Below, one piece after another: positions 33,957-44,660 of a DNA stretch of 64,000 nucleotides. The stretch's first letter is position 1, and every line of letters starts with the position of its first letter. Both the position numbers and the translations under genes were made by a program. Under the pieces are notes generated by a model. That model was given only the letters and a program-made list of their open reading frames with translations. It made no database searches and was not told the origin of the DNA. The DNA is from Pseudoxanthomonas sp. z9 (GTDB taxonomy: Bacteria; Pseudomonadota; Gammaproteobacteria; Xanthomonadales; Xanthomonadaceae), in assembly GCF_006542425.1 (NCBI RefSeq), contig NZ_VFID01000011.1, positions 62,001 through 126,000 on the forward strand. The letters run 5' to 3'.

Positions 33957-35618
33957 TTACTGGGTGATGTCCACGTCCTTGGTTTCGCGCAGGAACAGGA
34001 TGCCGACGATGAGTGTCAGCACCGCCACGCCGATCGGATACCACAGGCCGTAGTACATGTTGCCGGTGCCGGCGACCAGCGCGAACGAGATGGCTGGCAG
34101 GAAGCCGCCGAACCAGCCATTGCCGATGTGGTACGGCAGCGACATCGAGGTGTAGCGGATGCGGGTGGGGAACAGTTCCACCAGGTAGGCCGCGATCGGG
34201 CCGTAGACCATGGTCACGTAGATCACCAGCACCCACAGCAGGAACAGCGTCATCGGGATGTTGATGCGCGCCGGATCCGCCTTCTCCGGATAGCCGGCCG
34301 AGGTCAGCGCGGTCTTCAGGCGCGCGCCCAGGTCGGTGCCCTTGGCCTTGGCATCGTCCTTGGACAGGCCGGCGGCCTCGTAGGATTCGACGCGGTTGCC
34401 GCCGACTTCCACGTGGGCCAGCGAACCGGGAGCGGCCGCCTGCACGGTGTACGGCACACCCGCCTTGGTCAGCGCGGCGGTGGCGACGTCGCAGGAACTG
34501 GTGAACTTGCGCACGCCGGCCGGATCGAACTGGAAGCTGCAGGTGGCCGGATCCGCCACCACCACCGCCGGCGAACTCGCGCGGGCTTCCTCGATGCCCG
34601 GGTTGGCGAAGTGGGTCAGGCCCTTGAAGATCGGGAAATAGGTGATCGCCGCCAGCAGGCAGCCGGCCAGGATGATCTTCTTGCGGCCGATGCGGTCGGA
34701 CAGCCAGCCGAAGAAGATGAAGAACGGCGTGGCCAGGGCCAGCGCGCCGGCGATCAGCAGGTTGGCGGTGGTGCCGTCGACCTTCAATGCCTGGGTCAGG
34801 AAGAACAACGAGTAGAACTGGCCGCCGTACCACACCACCGCCTGGCCGGCGGTCGCGCCCAGCAGCACCAGCAGCATCAGCTTGAGGTTGCCGCCCTTCA
34901 AGCTGTCGCGGAACGGGGTCTTGGACCCCTTGCCCTCGGACTTCATCTGCTGGAACAGCGGCGACTCGCTCAACTGCATGCGGATCCACACCGACACGCC
35001 CAGCAGCACGATCGAGACCAGGAACGGAATGCGCCAGCCCCAGGCTTCGAACGCCTCGGTGCCCAGCGACAGGCGGCAGCTGAGGATCACCAGCAGCGAC
35101 AGGAACAGGCCCAGCGTGGCGGTGGTCTGGATGAAGCTGGTGTACAGGCCGCGCTTGCCGTTGGGCGCGTGCTCCGCCACGTAAGTCGCCGCACCGCCGT
35201 ACTCGCCACCCAGCGCCAGGCCCTGCAGCAGACGCAGGGCGATCAGGATGATCGGGGCGGCCACGCCGATGCTGGCGTAGGTGGGCAGGATGCCGACGAT
35301 GAAGGTCGACAGGCCCATGATCACGATGGTGACCAGGAAGGTGTACTTGCGGCCGATGCGGTCGCCCAGGCTACCGAAGAACGCCGCGCCGAACGGACGC
35401 ACCGCGAAGCCCGCAGCGAAGGCCAGCAGCGCGAAGATGAAGCCGGTGGTCTCGTTGACGCCGCTGAAGAACTGCTTGGCGATGATCGCCGCCAGCGAGC
35501 CGTACAGATAGAAGTCGTACCACTCGAAGACGGTACCCAGGCTGGATGCGAAGATGACTTTCTTGTGGCCTTGGCTGAGTTCGCCGGACGGCGAATGCTT
35601 GAGCGTGGTTGCGTTCAT
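33957..35618 (-). CDS. MFS transporter of the metabolite:H+ symporter (MHS) family
   Basis: A 553-residue carrier, longer than the usual ~440. MHS features: VFEWYDFYLYGSLA at TM1, FGSLGDRIGRK in loop 2-3 and RLLQGLALGGEYGGA at TM4. The extra length is a ~110-residue insert (about 345-455) between predicted TM9 and TM10, on the periplasmic side, with two Cys (PATCSF, SSCD). Co-transcribed after the porin (10-bp gap; its ribosome site overlaps the porin stop region) and beside acs, so a carboxylate such as acetate or propionate is a reasonable substrate guess, not shown. A strong terminator follows. Confidence 0.85.
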   Translation of the reverse strand: MNATTLKHSPSGELSQGHKKVIFASSLGTVFEWYDFYLYGSLAAIIAKQFFSGVNETTGFIFALLAFAAGFAVRPFGAAFFGSLGDRIGRKYTFLVTIVIMGLSTFIVGILPTYASIGVAAPIILIALRLLQGLALGGEYGGAATYVAEHAPNGKRGLYTSFIQTTATLGLFLSLLVILSCRLSLGTEAFEAWGWRIPFLVSIVLLGVSVWIRMQLSESPLFQQMKSEGKGSKTPFRDSLKGGNLKLMLLVLLGATAGQAVVWYGGQFYSLFFLTQALKVDGTTANLLIAGALALATPFFIFFGWLSDRIGRKKIILAGCLLAAITYFPIFKGLTHFANPGIEEARASSPAVVVADPATCSFQFDPAGVRKFTSSCDVATAALTKAGVPYTVQAAAPGSLAHVEVGGNRVESYEAAGLSKDDAKAKGTDLGARLKTALTSAGYPEKADPARINIPMTLFLLWVLVIYVTMVYGPIAAYLVELFPTRIRYTSMSLPYHIGNGWFGGFLPAISFALVAGTGNMYYGLWYPIGVAVLTLIVGILFLRETKDVDITQ

Positions 35619-35628
35619 TCCTCTCCCC

Positions 35629-37011
35629 TCAGAACGAGTATTTGACGTGGGTGTGCAGGCGCTTCAGGTCGCCCTCGCGGTCATCCTCGAGTGAACGCTG
35701 GCCGAAGATGAGTTCCGCGCCGATGTCCAGTTTCGGAAACGGCGAGTAGATGACGTTGGCGTGCATCGACTGGGTGCGCTCGGTGACGCCCCAGCCGGTG
35801 AGCGACACGTCGTTGTCGAAATGCGAGGCCGAGTACATCAGGTTGGTGCGGACCTTCGGGCTGAACACGTGGCGCCAGGCCACGAAGCCGCCGTAGCCGT
35901 CCAGCGCGCTGATGTCGCCGTCGGCCTCGGTGACCACGTCGCTGCCGACGCCGAAGGCCAGGTAGCGGCCGATGCCCTGGCCGGCGTTGACCGCGTAGCG
36001 GATGTCGTCGTTCTTGCCCAGGTTGAACTTGCCCGAGACGCTGAGCGCGGCGCCGGTGTCGGTCTCGTCGGCCACCTTGAACTGGCGCAGCAGCGCGGCC
36101 ACGGTGAAGTGGCCCCAGTCGCCCTTGGTCAGCCACCGCGCGGTGAAGTCGGGCGCGGCGTTGTCTCCGCTGTTGAAGCGGGCGCCGGTCAGGTACGGCG
36201 TGACGGTGGTCTGCGGGTTCTCGATCGAGAACGACCACGGACCCTTGGTGTAGCGCAACTGCGCCTGGCGCACGAAGATGGTGCCGTCGGTCGGGCCGAC
36301 GAAATCGACCGCGTCCGGCAGCGCGCCGGCGTCCATGAAGTTGGACCAGGTCTGGCCGGCCAGCCAGTTGTTCCAGGTCACGTAGGCGTGGCGCAGGGTG
36401 ACGGCATAGGTGTTGGTGGCGGTTTCGTTGCCGGCCAGCGCGTTGCTGCCGCCGCCGAAAAAGTCGGCCTCGATGAAACCCTTGAACTTGTCGCCGTTGT
36501 CGGTGACGTGGTCGGCGCTGAGCCAGAAGCGCGAGAACTGGGCGTGGAAGTCGGCGTAGGGATCGCCGCCATCGGCATTCGCGCCCGCCACCGGGATCGT
36601 GCTGGGCACGTAGAACAGGCGCCCGGAGGAACCGTCGGCGATGCGGCCGTCGCTGGTGTCGGTCACCATCGCGTCCATCTTGATGAAGCCGCCGTAGGAG
36701 AACGTGGTGCCCGGATTGGCGGCGGTCATGATGGTGGTGCCCTGGATCGGCTGCTTGCCGGCCGGCACCGCCGGCTTGGCCGCCTGTGCCGCCTGGACCT
36801 GGGTCACCTGCTCCTGGGTGCTGCTGATCTGGGTCTGCTGTTGCTGCTGCGCCGACAGCAGCAGTTGCACCTGCCGCTCCAGTTCGGCCACGCGGGCCTC
36901 CAGCGCCTTTTCCTTCGCCGTCTGCGCGAACGCCAGGCCCGGCGCGATGCAGGCGACGAACAGCGCGGCGGCCAGCGGCCGCCTGGCCATCGTTGCGAAA
37001 CGTGTGGTCAT
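35629..37011 (-). CDS. DcaP-like trimeric outer-membrane porin
   Basis: A 460-residue porin. Signal peptide (PLAAALFVACIAPGLAFA/QT), then a periplasmic coiled coil (KEKALEARVAELERQVQLLL, Gln-rich continuation), then a beta-barrel starting SYGGFIKMDAM and ending with Phe in HVKYSF, the C-terminal signature of outer-membrane barrels. DcaP-type porins import dicarboxylates and other organic acids. The ATG at 37011 is preceded by GGGAGGGG. It heads an operon with the MHS transporter and is divergent from acs, which suggests joint use in organic-acid uptake. Confidence 0.85.
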   Translation of the reverse strand: MTTRFATMARRPLAAALFVACIAPGLAFAQTAKEKALEARVAELERQVQLLLSAQQQQQTQISSTQEQVTQVQAAQAAKPAVPAGKQPIQGTTIMTAANPGTTFSYGGFIKMDAMVTDTSDGRIADGSSGRLFYVPSTIPVAGANADGGDPYADFHAQFSRFWLSADHVTDNGDKFKGFIEADFFGGGSNALAGNETATNTYAVTLRHAYVTWNNWLAGQTWSNFMDAGALPDAVDFVGPTDGTIFVRQAQLRYTKGPWSFSIENPQTTVTPYLTGARFNSGDNAAPDFTARWLTKGDWGHFTVAALLRQFKVADETDTGAALSVSGKFNLGKNDDIRYAVNAGQGIGRYLAFGVGSDVVTEADGDISALDGYGGFVAWRHVFSPKVRTNLMYSASHFDNDVSLTGWGVTERTQSMHANVIYSPFPKLDIGAELIFGQRSLEDDREGDLKRLHTHVKYSF

Positions 37012-37345
37012 AACCCCTCCCGGTTTGGACGCATGCCGTGCTCGGCACGTGCCGGGCAGACTTGCGCCGTTGCCTCCGCCGCGCCTATTCGCCATTGGTC
37101 GAATGACGCGAGCTGGCCGCGAAAACCCCTTCAAAAAGGCTTCCGCGTGCGGGCGTGTCTGCTGGTATGCGGCTGGATTTACGACCAAGGTCTAACAGGG
37201 TTGCTGCGATGCCGCATGGCCGGATGCGGCAAACTCGGTGCGTCGCCCGCCCCGCGAAGCGTTGCCGGCGCTCGCGATGTGATGGGCATTCTTGTCAGAA
37301 TCGCATCCTCAGACTTTTCGTTCCGCTGTCCCCGGGAGGGCCCCC
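37012..37345. promoter_or_regulatory. Divergent control region between porin/transporter and acs
   Basis: 334 bp between two divergent start codons. It holds an 18-bp inverted repeat ATTCGCCATTGGTCGAAT (37087-37104) and an inverted GACC-AA-GGTC motif (37183-37192) inside TTACGACCAAGGTCTAA. Either could be a site for the CrbR/ErdR-like regulator encoded at 40062. I see no clear -35/-10 pair. Confidence 0.35.
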
Positions 37346-39289
<1,944 letters not shown>

Positions 39290-39304
39290 GCATGGCGGGG
39301 GCCC

Positions 39305-39343
39305 GCAAATCCCCCCCAGCCCCCCTTTTTCAAAGGGGGGAGC
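39305..39343. repeat. Outer left palindromic repeat of the DUF559 cassette
   Basis: GCAAATCCCCCCC...CCCCCCTTTTTCAAAGGGGGG hairpin 15 bp after the acs stop. Matches, inverted, the outer right copy at 40005-40044. Could also serve as acs terminator. Confidence 0.8.
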
Positions 39344-39441
39344 GCGGTTGGCTTTCCCGAAGGGTCCTACCCAGTGGCGGTGCATGGACCTTTCCCATCG
39401 AAACGCGGACGCCTTCGTTCTCCGCTGACGCAGTCGGAACA

Positions 39442-39483
39442 TTCCCCCCTTTGAAAAAGGGGGGCAGGGGGGATTTGCTCTCA
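39442..39483. repeat. Inner left 42-bp inverted repeat of the DUF559 cassette
   Basis: Its reverse complement (TGAGAGCAAATCCCCCCTGC then CCCCCTTTTTCAAAGGGGGG) matches 39840-39881 with three mismatches in 42 bp. It overlaps the stop codon of the DUF559 gene. Confidence 0.9.
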
Positions 39484-39837
39484 GCGCTCGCGGATCACCC
39501 GCAGGATCACCTCCAGCACGGCGGCCGTTTCCAGCAGTGCCTGCCGATCATCGAACCGAAGGACGCGCAGCCCCTGTCCCGCCAGGAATGCGTCACGACG
39601 TCGATCCCGTACCAGGCCGTCGGCGGTGAAATGCTGGCTGCCGTCCAGCTCGACCACCAGATCCACGGCTGGCCCATAGAAATCGACGACATATCGCCCA
39701 AGCGGCTTCTGCCGGTAGAACTGCACGCCATCGAGTTGTTTCCTGCGCAGGTGGAACCACAGCCGCTGCTCGGCATCGGTCATGTCACGGCGCAGCCGGC
39801 GCGCATGGGGTTTGAGGTAGCGGTGGTAGGGACGCAT
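39481..39837 (-). CDS. DUF559 (Vsr-like) endonuclease-domain protein
   Basis: A 118-residue protein of the DUF559 family, related to Vsr-type PD-(D/E)xK nucleases. Visible family blocks: MTDAEQRLWFHLRRKQLDGVQF, FYRQKPLGRYVVDFYGP and LVVELDGSQH, giving the Asp, Glu and acidic/basic active-site set (VVDF...VVELDG). Size is standard for the stand-alone family, whose cellular role is not known. The gene is bracketed exactly by 42-bp inverted repeats: one covers its stop codon and the other starts 3 bp before its ATG. It sits between acs and the acs-type regulator as though inserted there. Confidence 0.85.
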   Translation of the reverse strand: MRPYHRYLKPHARRLRRDMTDAEQRLWFHLRRKQLDGVQFYRQKPLGRYVVDFYGPAVDLVVELDGSQHFTADGLVRDRRRDAFLAGQGLRVLRFDDRQALLETAAVLEVILRVIRER

Positions 39838-39839
39838 CC

Positions 39840-39881
39840 TGAGAGTGAATCCCCCCTGCCCCCCTTTTCCAAAGGGGGGAA
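39840..39881. repeat. Inner right 42-bp inverted repeat of the DUF559 cassette
   Basis: Begins TGAGAGTGAATCCCCCC and contains CCCCCCTTTTCCAAAGGGGGG. Inverted partner of 39442-39483; begins 3 bp upstream of the DUF559 start codon. Confidence 0.9.
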
Positions 39882-40004
39882 AAGCTCGATTTCGCGTAAG
39901 GAAAGTCCGCTGTCACCTGTATCCCGCTCCGGAATACGCATATCGCAACTTCAGGGCATTGCCACCGAAGGATTCCCTTCCCTGAAAGACAATGCCACCG
40001 AAGG

Positions 40005-40044
40005 AATCCCCCCTTTGAAAAAGGGGGGCAGGGGGGATTTGCTC
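40005..40044. repeat. Outer right palindromic repeat of the DUF559 cassette
   Basis: AATCCCCCCTTTGAAAAAGG then GGGGCAGGGGGGATTTGCTC, the same unit as 39442-39481, 17 bp before the response-regulator ATG. Confidence 0.85.
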
Positions 40045-40061
40045 CACCCCCGGAGAACCCC

Positions 40062-40727
40062 ATGACCACCCTGCTGATCGCCGACGACCATCCGCTGTTC
40101 CGCGAAGCCCTGCGCGCGGCCGTGCAGCGGGTGCTGCCGGGCGTGCGCCTGCACGAGGCCGACAGCGTGGACGCGCTGTACGCGCTGGTGGACGCGCATC
40201 CGGATGCGGACCTGTTGTTGATGGATCTCAATATGCCCGGTGCCCAGGGATTCAGCGCACTGGTGCATGTGCGCGCGCTGCATCCGCAACTGCCGGTGGT
40301 GATCGTGTCCGCGCGCGAGGAGCCCACCGTGATGCGGCGGGCGCTGGACCATGGCGCGCTGGGCTTCATTCCCAAGTCCGCCGATTCGGACACCATCGGC
40401 GAGGCGATCGGCACGGTGCTGGACGGTGAGCGCTGGGCGCCGGTCGAAGCGATGAACGCGCCGGCCATCGGCCGTGACGAACATGAAATCGCCCAACGCC
40501 TGCGCGATCTCACTCCGCAGCAGTTCCGAGTCCTGCAGATGCTGGGCGTAGGCCGGCTCAACAAGCAGATCGCCTACGACCTGGGCGTGTCCGAAGCCAC
40601 CATCAAGGCGCATGTCACCGCGATTCTGCGCAAGCTCGGCGTCACCAACCGCACCCAGGCGGTGTTGATGGCCGGGCGTCTGGCGGTGGATCCGGACGGC
40701 GTGGTGCCGCCGCCGGAAGAAGACTGA
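40062..40727 (+). CDS. LuxR-type response regulator of acetate metabolism (CrbR/ErdR-like)
   Basis: A 221-residue regulator: REC domain with phosphoacceptor D55 (LLLMDLNMPG) and Lys in FIPKSA, then a LuxR/NarL HTH (LTPQQFRVLQMLGVGRLNKQIAYDLGVSEATIKAHVTAI). Position downstream of acs and the presence in this window of a sodium-symporter hybrid kinase match the CrbS/CrbR (MxtR/ErdR) pairs that activate acs in vibrios and pseudomonads. The partner kinase is probably the gene at 46708-50160. It would bind upstream of acs when phosphorylated; the exact site is not known to me. Confidence 0.8.
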   Translation: MTTLLIADDHPLFREALRAAVQRVLPGVRLHEADSVDALYALVDAHPDADLLLMDLNMPGAQGFSALVHVRALHPQLPVVIVSAREEPTVMRRALDHGALGFIPKSADSDTIGEAIGTVLDGERWAPVEAMNAPAIGRDEHEIAQRLRDLTPQQFRVLQMLGVGRLNKQIAYDLGVSEATIKAHVTAILRKLGVTNRTQAVLMAGRLAVDPDGVVPPPEED

Positions 40728-40733
40728 GCACGG

Positions 40734-41174
40734 TCAACGCTTCAGGCCCAGCACCAGCACGCCACCGGCCACCAGCAACATGCCCAGTCCGTCGCGCAAC
40801 GTCGGGCGTTCGCCAAGGAACAGCCAGGCGAACACCAGCACCAGCATCAAGCTGGCCTTGTCGACCGGCGCGACCTGCGAGGCATCGCCCAACTGCAGGG
40901 CGCGGAAGTAGCACAGCCATGACGCGCCGGCAGCGAGTCCGGACAGCACCAGGAACGTCCAGGTGCGGGCGGGAATCGTCGCGGGGTCGCTCCATTTGCC
41001 GGTGGCGGCAATGAACACCGACAGCGCCGCCATCACCACCGCCGTGCGGATCCAGGTCGCCATGTCCGAATCGATGCGCTGGACGCCGACCTTGGCGAAG
41101 ATCGCGGTGAGCGCGGCGAAGGCGGCCGATGCCAGGGCCCATCCGAACCAGCCCGGTGCCTGACCAGGATTCAT
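40734..41174 (-). CDS. EamA/DMT-family half-size transporter
   Basis: A 146-residue membrane protein with about five hydrophobic helices and one EamA domain (ALASAAFAALTAIFAKVGV... ASQVAPVDKASLMLVLVFAWLFLGERPT). Full-size DMT carriers have two such domains; single-domain members work as dimers. Substrate unknown. Converges with the LuxR regulator, 6 bp between stops. Confidence 0.82.
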   Translation of the reverse strand: MNPGQAPGWFGWALASAAFAALTAIFAKVGVQRIDSDMATWIRTAVVMAALSVFIAATGKWSDPATIPARTWTFLVLSGLAAGASWLCYFRALQLGDASQVAPVDKASLMLVLVFAWLFLGERPTLRDGLGMLLVAGGVLVLGLKR

Positions 41175-41220
41175 CGTGATCCTCCTCCGCCGGAGCGGTA
41201 TGGGCGCGCGACGCGCGGGA

Positions 41221-42894
41221 TCAGTTTTTCACGGGACGGCGGCAGCCGGCAAAGAGATCGCGATCCGGGTCATACAGGTCCGTGCGAACGTCCAGCAGGC
41301 CCAGCACCGACGGGAACAGGTTGTCCTGGCTGGCCGGCTCGACGGCCTCGCGGCGCAGGCAGGCGACATCGAGCCGGCTGGTGGCCGCGAAGCCGGGCGA
41401 CAGCCACATCACCATCGGCACGTGGGTCTGCTCCTCCGGGGCGATCGCATAGGGCACGCCATGCAGGTAGAGCCCCTTCTCACCCAGCGATTCGCCGTGG
41501 TCGGACAGGTAGATCATGGCGGTGTCGTAGCTGGCGTTGCGGCCCAGTTGGCCGATCAGTCTTGCGAGGACATGATCGGTGTAGCTCAATGCGTTGTCGT
41601 AGGCATTGACGATGCTCTGGCGATCGCAGGCACCCAGGTCGCTGGATTCGCACACCGGCGAATAGCGACCGAAAGCGGCGGGATAGCGCTCGAAGTAATT
41701 GGGCCCGTGGTTGCCCAACGGGTGCAACACCACCACGCGGTCACCCGGGCCGGCCGGCAGCGCGGTCTCCAGGCCACGCAACAGGATTTCATCCAGGCAA
41801 CGCTTGCCGTTGCACAACGCGGGATCCCGGGCGTCATCCAGTTGCTGTATCGCCAGTCCCTCGCACACGCCCTTGCAACCGGACTGGTTGTCACGCCACA
41901 ACGTGTGGATGCCGGCGTATTCCAGCACGTGCAGCAGCGACTGGTGATCGCGGATCTTCTTCTGGTCGTAGTCGTGGCGACCATAGGGGGAGAACATGCA
42001 CGGCAATGACACTTCCGTGCTGCTGCCGCAGGCGGTCACGTCCGGGAAGTTGATCACGTCCAGGCGCGCGAGTTCCGGCGTGGTCTGGCGTGCATAGCCG
42101 TTCAGGCCCCAGTTCCGCGCGCGGGCGGTTTCGCCCACCACCAGCACCAGCAGGCGTGGCTTGCGGCCCGCGGCCTGCGGCAGCTGCCGGGCGTCCTGAC
42201 CGATCGGGGTCTTGGCCGGCCGGCTTCCCGGCGGCGAGGCGGTCACCACCCGCGCCAGCGAAACCAGGTAGTTGGCGGGGGTCACCAGGTAGCGCACCTC
42301 GCGGCGGTTGCGGATCAGCGAGGACAGATCCTGGAACGACAGCATCGCCGCGCCGGTGAAGGCCAGCAGGAGCGCCGCCAGGAAACCGGCCCGTATCGCC
42401 AACGCCCGCCGCCAGGGACGCTCGCGCAAGCGCACGCGCCACAGCAGGGCGATGGGCAGGCTGGCGAACAGGAGCGGCATCAGCACGTGCCAGCTCAGCA
42501 GTTCACTGGATTCCTTGCGATCGGTATGCAGGATGTTGCGCAGCATGTCCGAATCCAGATACACGCCGTAGCTGCCCATGTAGTAGGTGGCGACGGCGGT
42601 GACCAGGATCAGCACGGCCAGCAGCGGCCGGGCGTAGCGGCGATGCACGACCAGCCCGAGCAACAGCGCGTGCACCGCGGTGATGATCACGAACAGCGCC
42701 GCGGCGAATTTCCATTGCACCGCCGGCGCGACGATCACGTTGCGCCAGAACTGCCCGTTGCTGAAAAGGGTGAAGTAGAGACTCACCGCCAGCAGCAGGG
42801 TCTCGCTGGCGACGATCGGGCGCTGGCGCAGCCAGGTGGGCGCGACCGAACGGGCGTTGCGGCGCAGGCCGGCTTCGAGGGGACTGGCGCTCAT
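41221..42894 (-). CDS. eptA: Lipid A phosphoethanolamine transferase
   Basis: A 557-residue inner-membrane enzyme that adds phosphoethanolamine to lipid A phosphates and so lowers binding of cationic peptides. Five N-terminal membrane helices precede a periplasmic sulfatase-like domain with VVGETARARNWGLNGY, the Thr nucleophile block CGSSTEVSLPCMFS and YLSDHGESLGEKGLYLHG (zinc ligands). Several Cys pairs (SGCKGVC, ALCNGKRC) match disulfides of the family. Start 42894 overlaps the PAP2 stop by 4 bp; the genes are one operon. Confidence 0.93.
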   Translation of the reverse strand: MSASPLEAGLRRNARSVAPTWLRQRPIVASETLLLAVSLYFTLFSNGQFWRNVIVAPAVQWKFAAALFVIITAVHALLLGLVVHRRYARPLLAVLILVTAVATYYMGSYGVYLDSDMLRNILHTDRKESSELLSWHVLMPLLFASLPIALLWRVRLRERPWRRALAIRAGFLAALLLAFTGAAMLSFQDLSSLIRNRREVRYLVTPANYLVSLARVVTASPPGSRPAKTPIGQDARQLPQAAGRKPRLLVLVVGETARARNWGLNGYARQTTPELARLDVINFPDVTACGSSTEVSLPCMFSPYGRHDYDQKKIRDHQSLLHVLEYAGIHTLWRDNQSGCKGVCEGLAIQQLDDARDPALCNGKRCLDEILLRGLETALPAGPGDRVVVLHPLGNHGPNYFERYPAAFGRYSPVCESSDLGACDRQSIVNAYDNALSYTDHVLARLIGQLGRNASYDTAMIYLSDHGESLGEKGLYLHGVPYAIAPEEQTHVPMVMWLSPGFAATSRLDVACLRREAVEPASQDNLFPSVLGLLDVRTDLYDPDRDLFAGCRRPVKN

Positions 42895-43691
42895 GGCTCG
42901 CCCCGCGACAGGAGTCCGGGCGAGGACAACGCCGATCGGGATCGCGCGACCGCCGTCCTTCCGGGAACCAGCAGGCAGGCGTACAGCAGCAGCGAGATTG
43001 CCCAGCAGATCGCCAGCGTCCACAGATCATGCGAAAGGAAATGGGCGCCGCGCAGTTGTTGGGCGAACCCGAACAGCAGGCCGATCGCCAGGCCGATGCC
43101 CAGCCCGGCCCAGCGCAGGCGCGGCAGGGTCGCCAGGAAGAAGAAGTACAACGCCACCCAGGCATAGCCGGCGCTGGCATGGCCGGCAGGGAAGCAGGAC
43201 GCGCGCGGCAGCAGGACCGGCCGGGCGGTGAACAGATCGATGAATGGCCGGCTGCCGCCATAGCGGGCCAGATCCCACGGACAGTCCATGTCGGTCCACA
43301 ACTTCAGGGTGCCGACCGCGGCGGTCGAGAGCGCGGTCGCCAGCAGCAGGAAGAACAGCGGGCGCCGCCAGGCCTTCAGGCGCGGGAAGGAGCCACTGGC
43401 GATCAGCAACAGCGCCACGCAATACCAGCCCAGCGTGCTCAGCCGCTTGCCCATCACATGGATCAGGTCCTGGGTGACGAAGCCCTGCTGCAGCGACCAG
43501 CGATGGCCTTCCCACGCATACAGGTGGTCCGCCAGCCACAGATCGCCTCGCAGCGGGATCAGGATCACGGTGGCCAGCACGAACGCCGCCAGCGGCCAGC
43601 CGGCGTGGCGGACCAGGAAGTCCCGGTCGAAAGCGAGCGAAGGACGGGCGGCGTAGAGAGGCGACGGTATCTGTGGTGCGGCGAAGGACAT
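42891..43691 (-). CDS. PAP2-family lipid phosphatase
   Basis: A 266-residue membrane phosphatase. Active-site motifs: KLWTDMDCPWDL (first motif, with Cys-Pro-Trp in place of RP), PAGHASAGYAW (usual PSGH; Ser is replaced by Ala) and the final RGAHFLSHDLWT with catalytic His/Asp. Six membrane helices. Encoded directly before eptA in one operon and divergent from a ColR/ColS-like system, so it probably acts on lipid A or undecaprenyl/phosphatidyl phosphates next to EptA. The exact substrate is not decided by sequence. Confidence 0.85.
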   Translation of the reverse strand: MSFAAPQIPSPLYAARPSLAFDRDFLVRHAGWPLAAFVLATVILIPLRGDLWLADHLYAWEGHRWSLQQGFVTQDLIHVMGKRLSTLGWYCVALLLIASGSFPRLKAWRRPLFFLLLATALSTAAVGTLKLWTDMDCPWDLARYGGSRPFIDLFTARPVLLPRASCFPAGHASAGYAWVALYFFFLATLPRLRWAGLGIGLAIGLLFGFAQQLRGAHFLSHDLWTLAICWAISLLLYACLLVPGRTAVARSRSALSSPGLLSRGEP

Positions 43692-43964
43692 CGGATGCGG
43701 GTCATTCCGGCCCTGTGCCGGTATGCAGGCCATGCTGGTGACGCCGCTGTCGGAGAGTCGTCGGAACCCCGTTCGCGCGTCGTTAACGCGGCATGCGGCG
43801 CAGGGCGCGCTTCAGCCGCCGTTGCCATTGCGCGACCGCTTCACCCGCGTATCCCCGCGCGTGGGAGAATCGTCCCCGTTCCGACCGGATTCCGACACCG
43901 GAAGGCCCAGCGTGGCGACCCACCGGGATGCCGGCCCCGCTCAACAACGAAGACGGAAACCCCG

Positions 43965-44660
43965 ATGCGGCTGCTCGTGATCGAAGACAACCGGAGCCTG
44001 GTGGCGAACCTGTTCGACTACTTCGAAGCGCGCGACCATGCCCTGGACGCCGCGCCGGACGGGGTGACCGGCCTGCACCTGGCCACCACCCAGGCCTACG
44101 ACGCCATCATCCTGGACTGGATGCTGCCGCGGATGGATGGTCGCGAGGTGCTGCGCCGCCTGCGCGAAACGCATGCCGGCGACACGCCGGTGATCATGCT
44201 CACCGCGCGCGACGAACTGCCCGACAAGATCGCCGGCTTCCGCGCCGGCGCCGACGACTACCTGACCAAGCCCTTCGAGCTGCCCGAACTGGAGGTACGG
44301 CTGGAAGCGGTGCTGGCACGCAGTGGCGGGCGCGGTCGCAACCGCCTGTTGCAGGTGGCGGATCTGAAACTGGATCTGTCCACCCTGGAAGCCAGTCGGG
44401 CAGGCCAGCCGCTGCACCTGTACCCGGCCTGCCGCAAACTGCTGGAAGTGTTGATGCAGGCCAGTCCCGGCGCGGTGACCCGGGATCGCCTGGAGTACGC
44501 GCTGTGGGGTGACAGCCCGCCGGACGGCGACATGTTGCGTTCGCATGTCTATGAGTTGCGCCGCAGCGTCGACGGGCCGTTCCCGGTCAAGCTGATCCAG
44601 ACCTTGCCCCGGGTCGGCTACCGGCTGGCGGTACCGGAGGAGCAGCGCGATGGCGGCTAG
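43965..44660 (+). CDS. colR: OmpR-family response regulator (ColR-like)
   Basis: A 231-residue regulator: REC domain with D51 (IILDWMLPRMDG) and K in DYLTKPF, then a winged-helix domain ending VKLIQTLPRVGYRL. ATG 43965 begins MRLLVIEDN. Its stop overlaps the kinase start by 11 bp. Divergent placement from PAP2-eptA is the classical ColRS arrangement, where ColR drives lipid A modifying genes in response to metal or membrane stress. Gene symbol by context and similarity style; other OmpR members cannot be excluded. Confidence 0.75.
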   Translation: MRLLVIEDNRSLVANLFDYFEARDHALDAAPDGVTGLHLATTQAYDAIILDWMLPRMDGREVLRRLRETHAGDTPVIMLTARDELPDKIAGFRAGADDYLTKPFELPELEVRLEAVLARSGGRGRNRLLQVADLKLDLSTLEASRAGQPLHLYPACRKLLEVLMQASPGAVTRDRLEYALWGDSPPDGDMLRSHVYELRRSVDGPFPVKLIQTLPRVGYRLAVPEEQRDGG

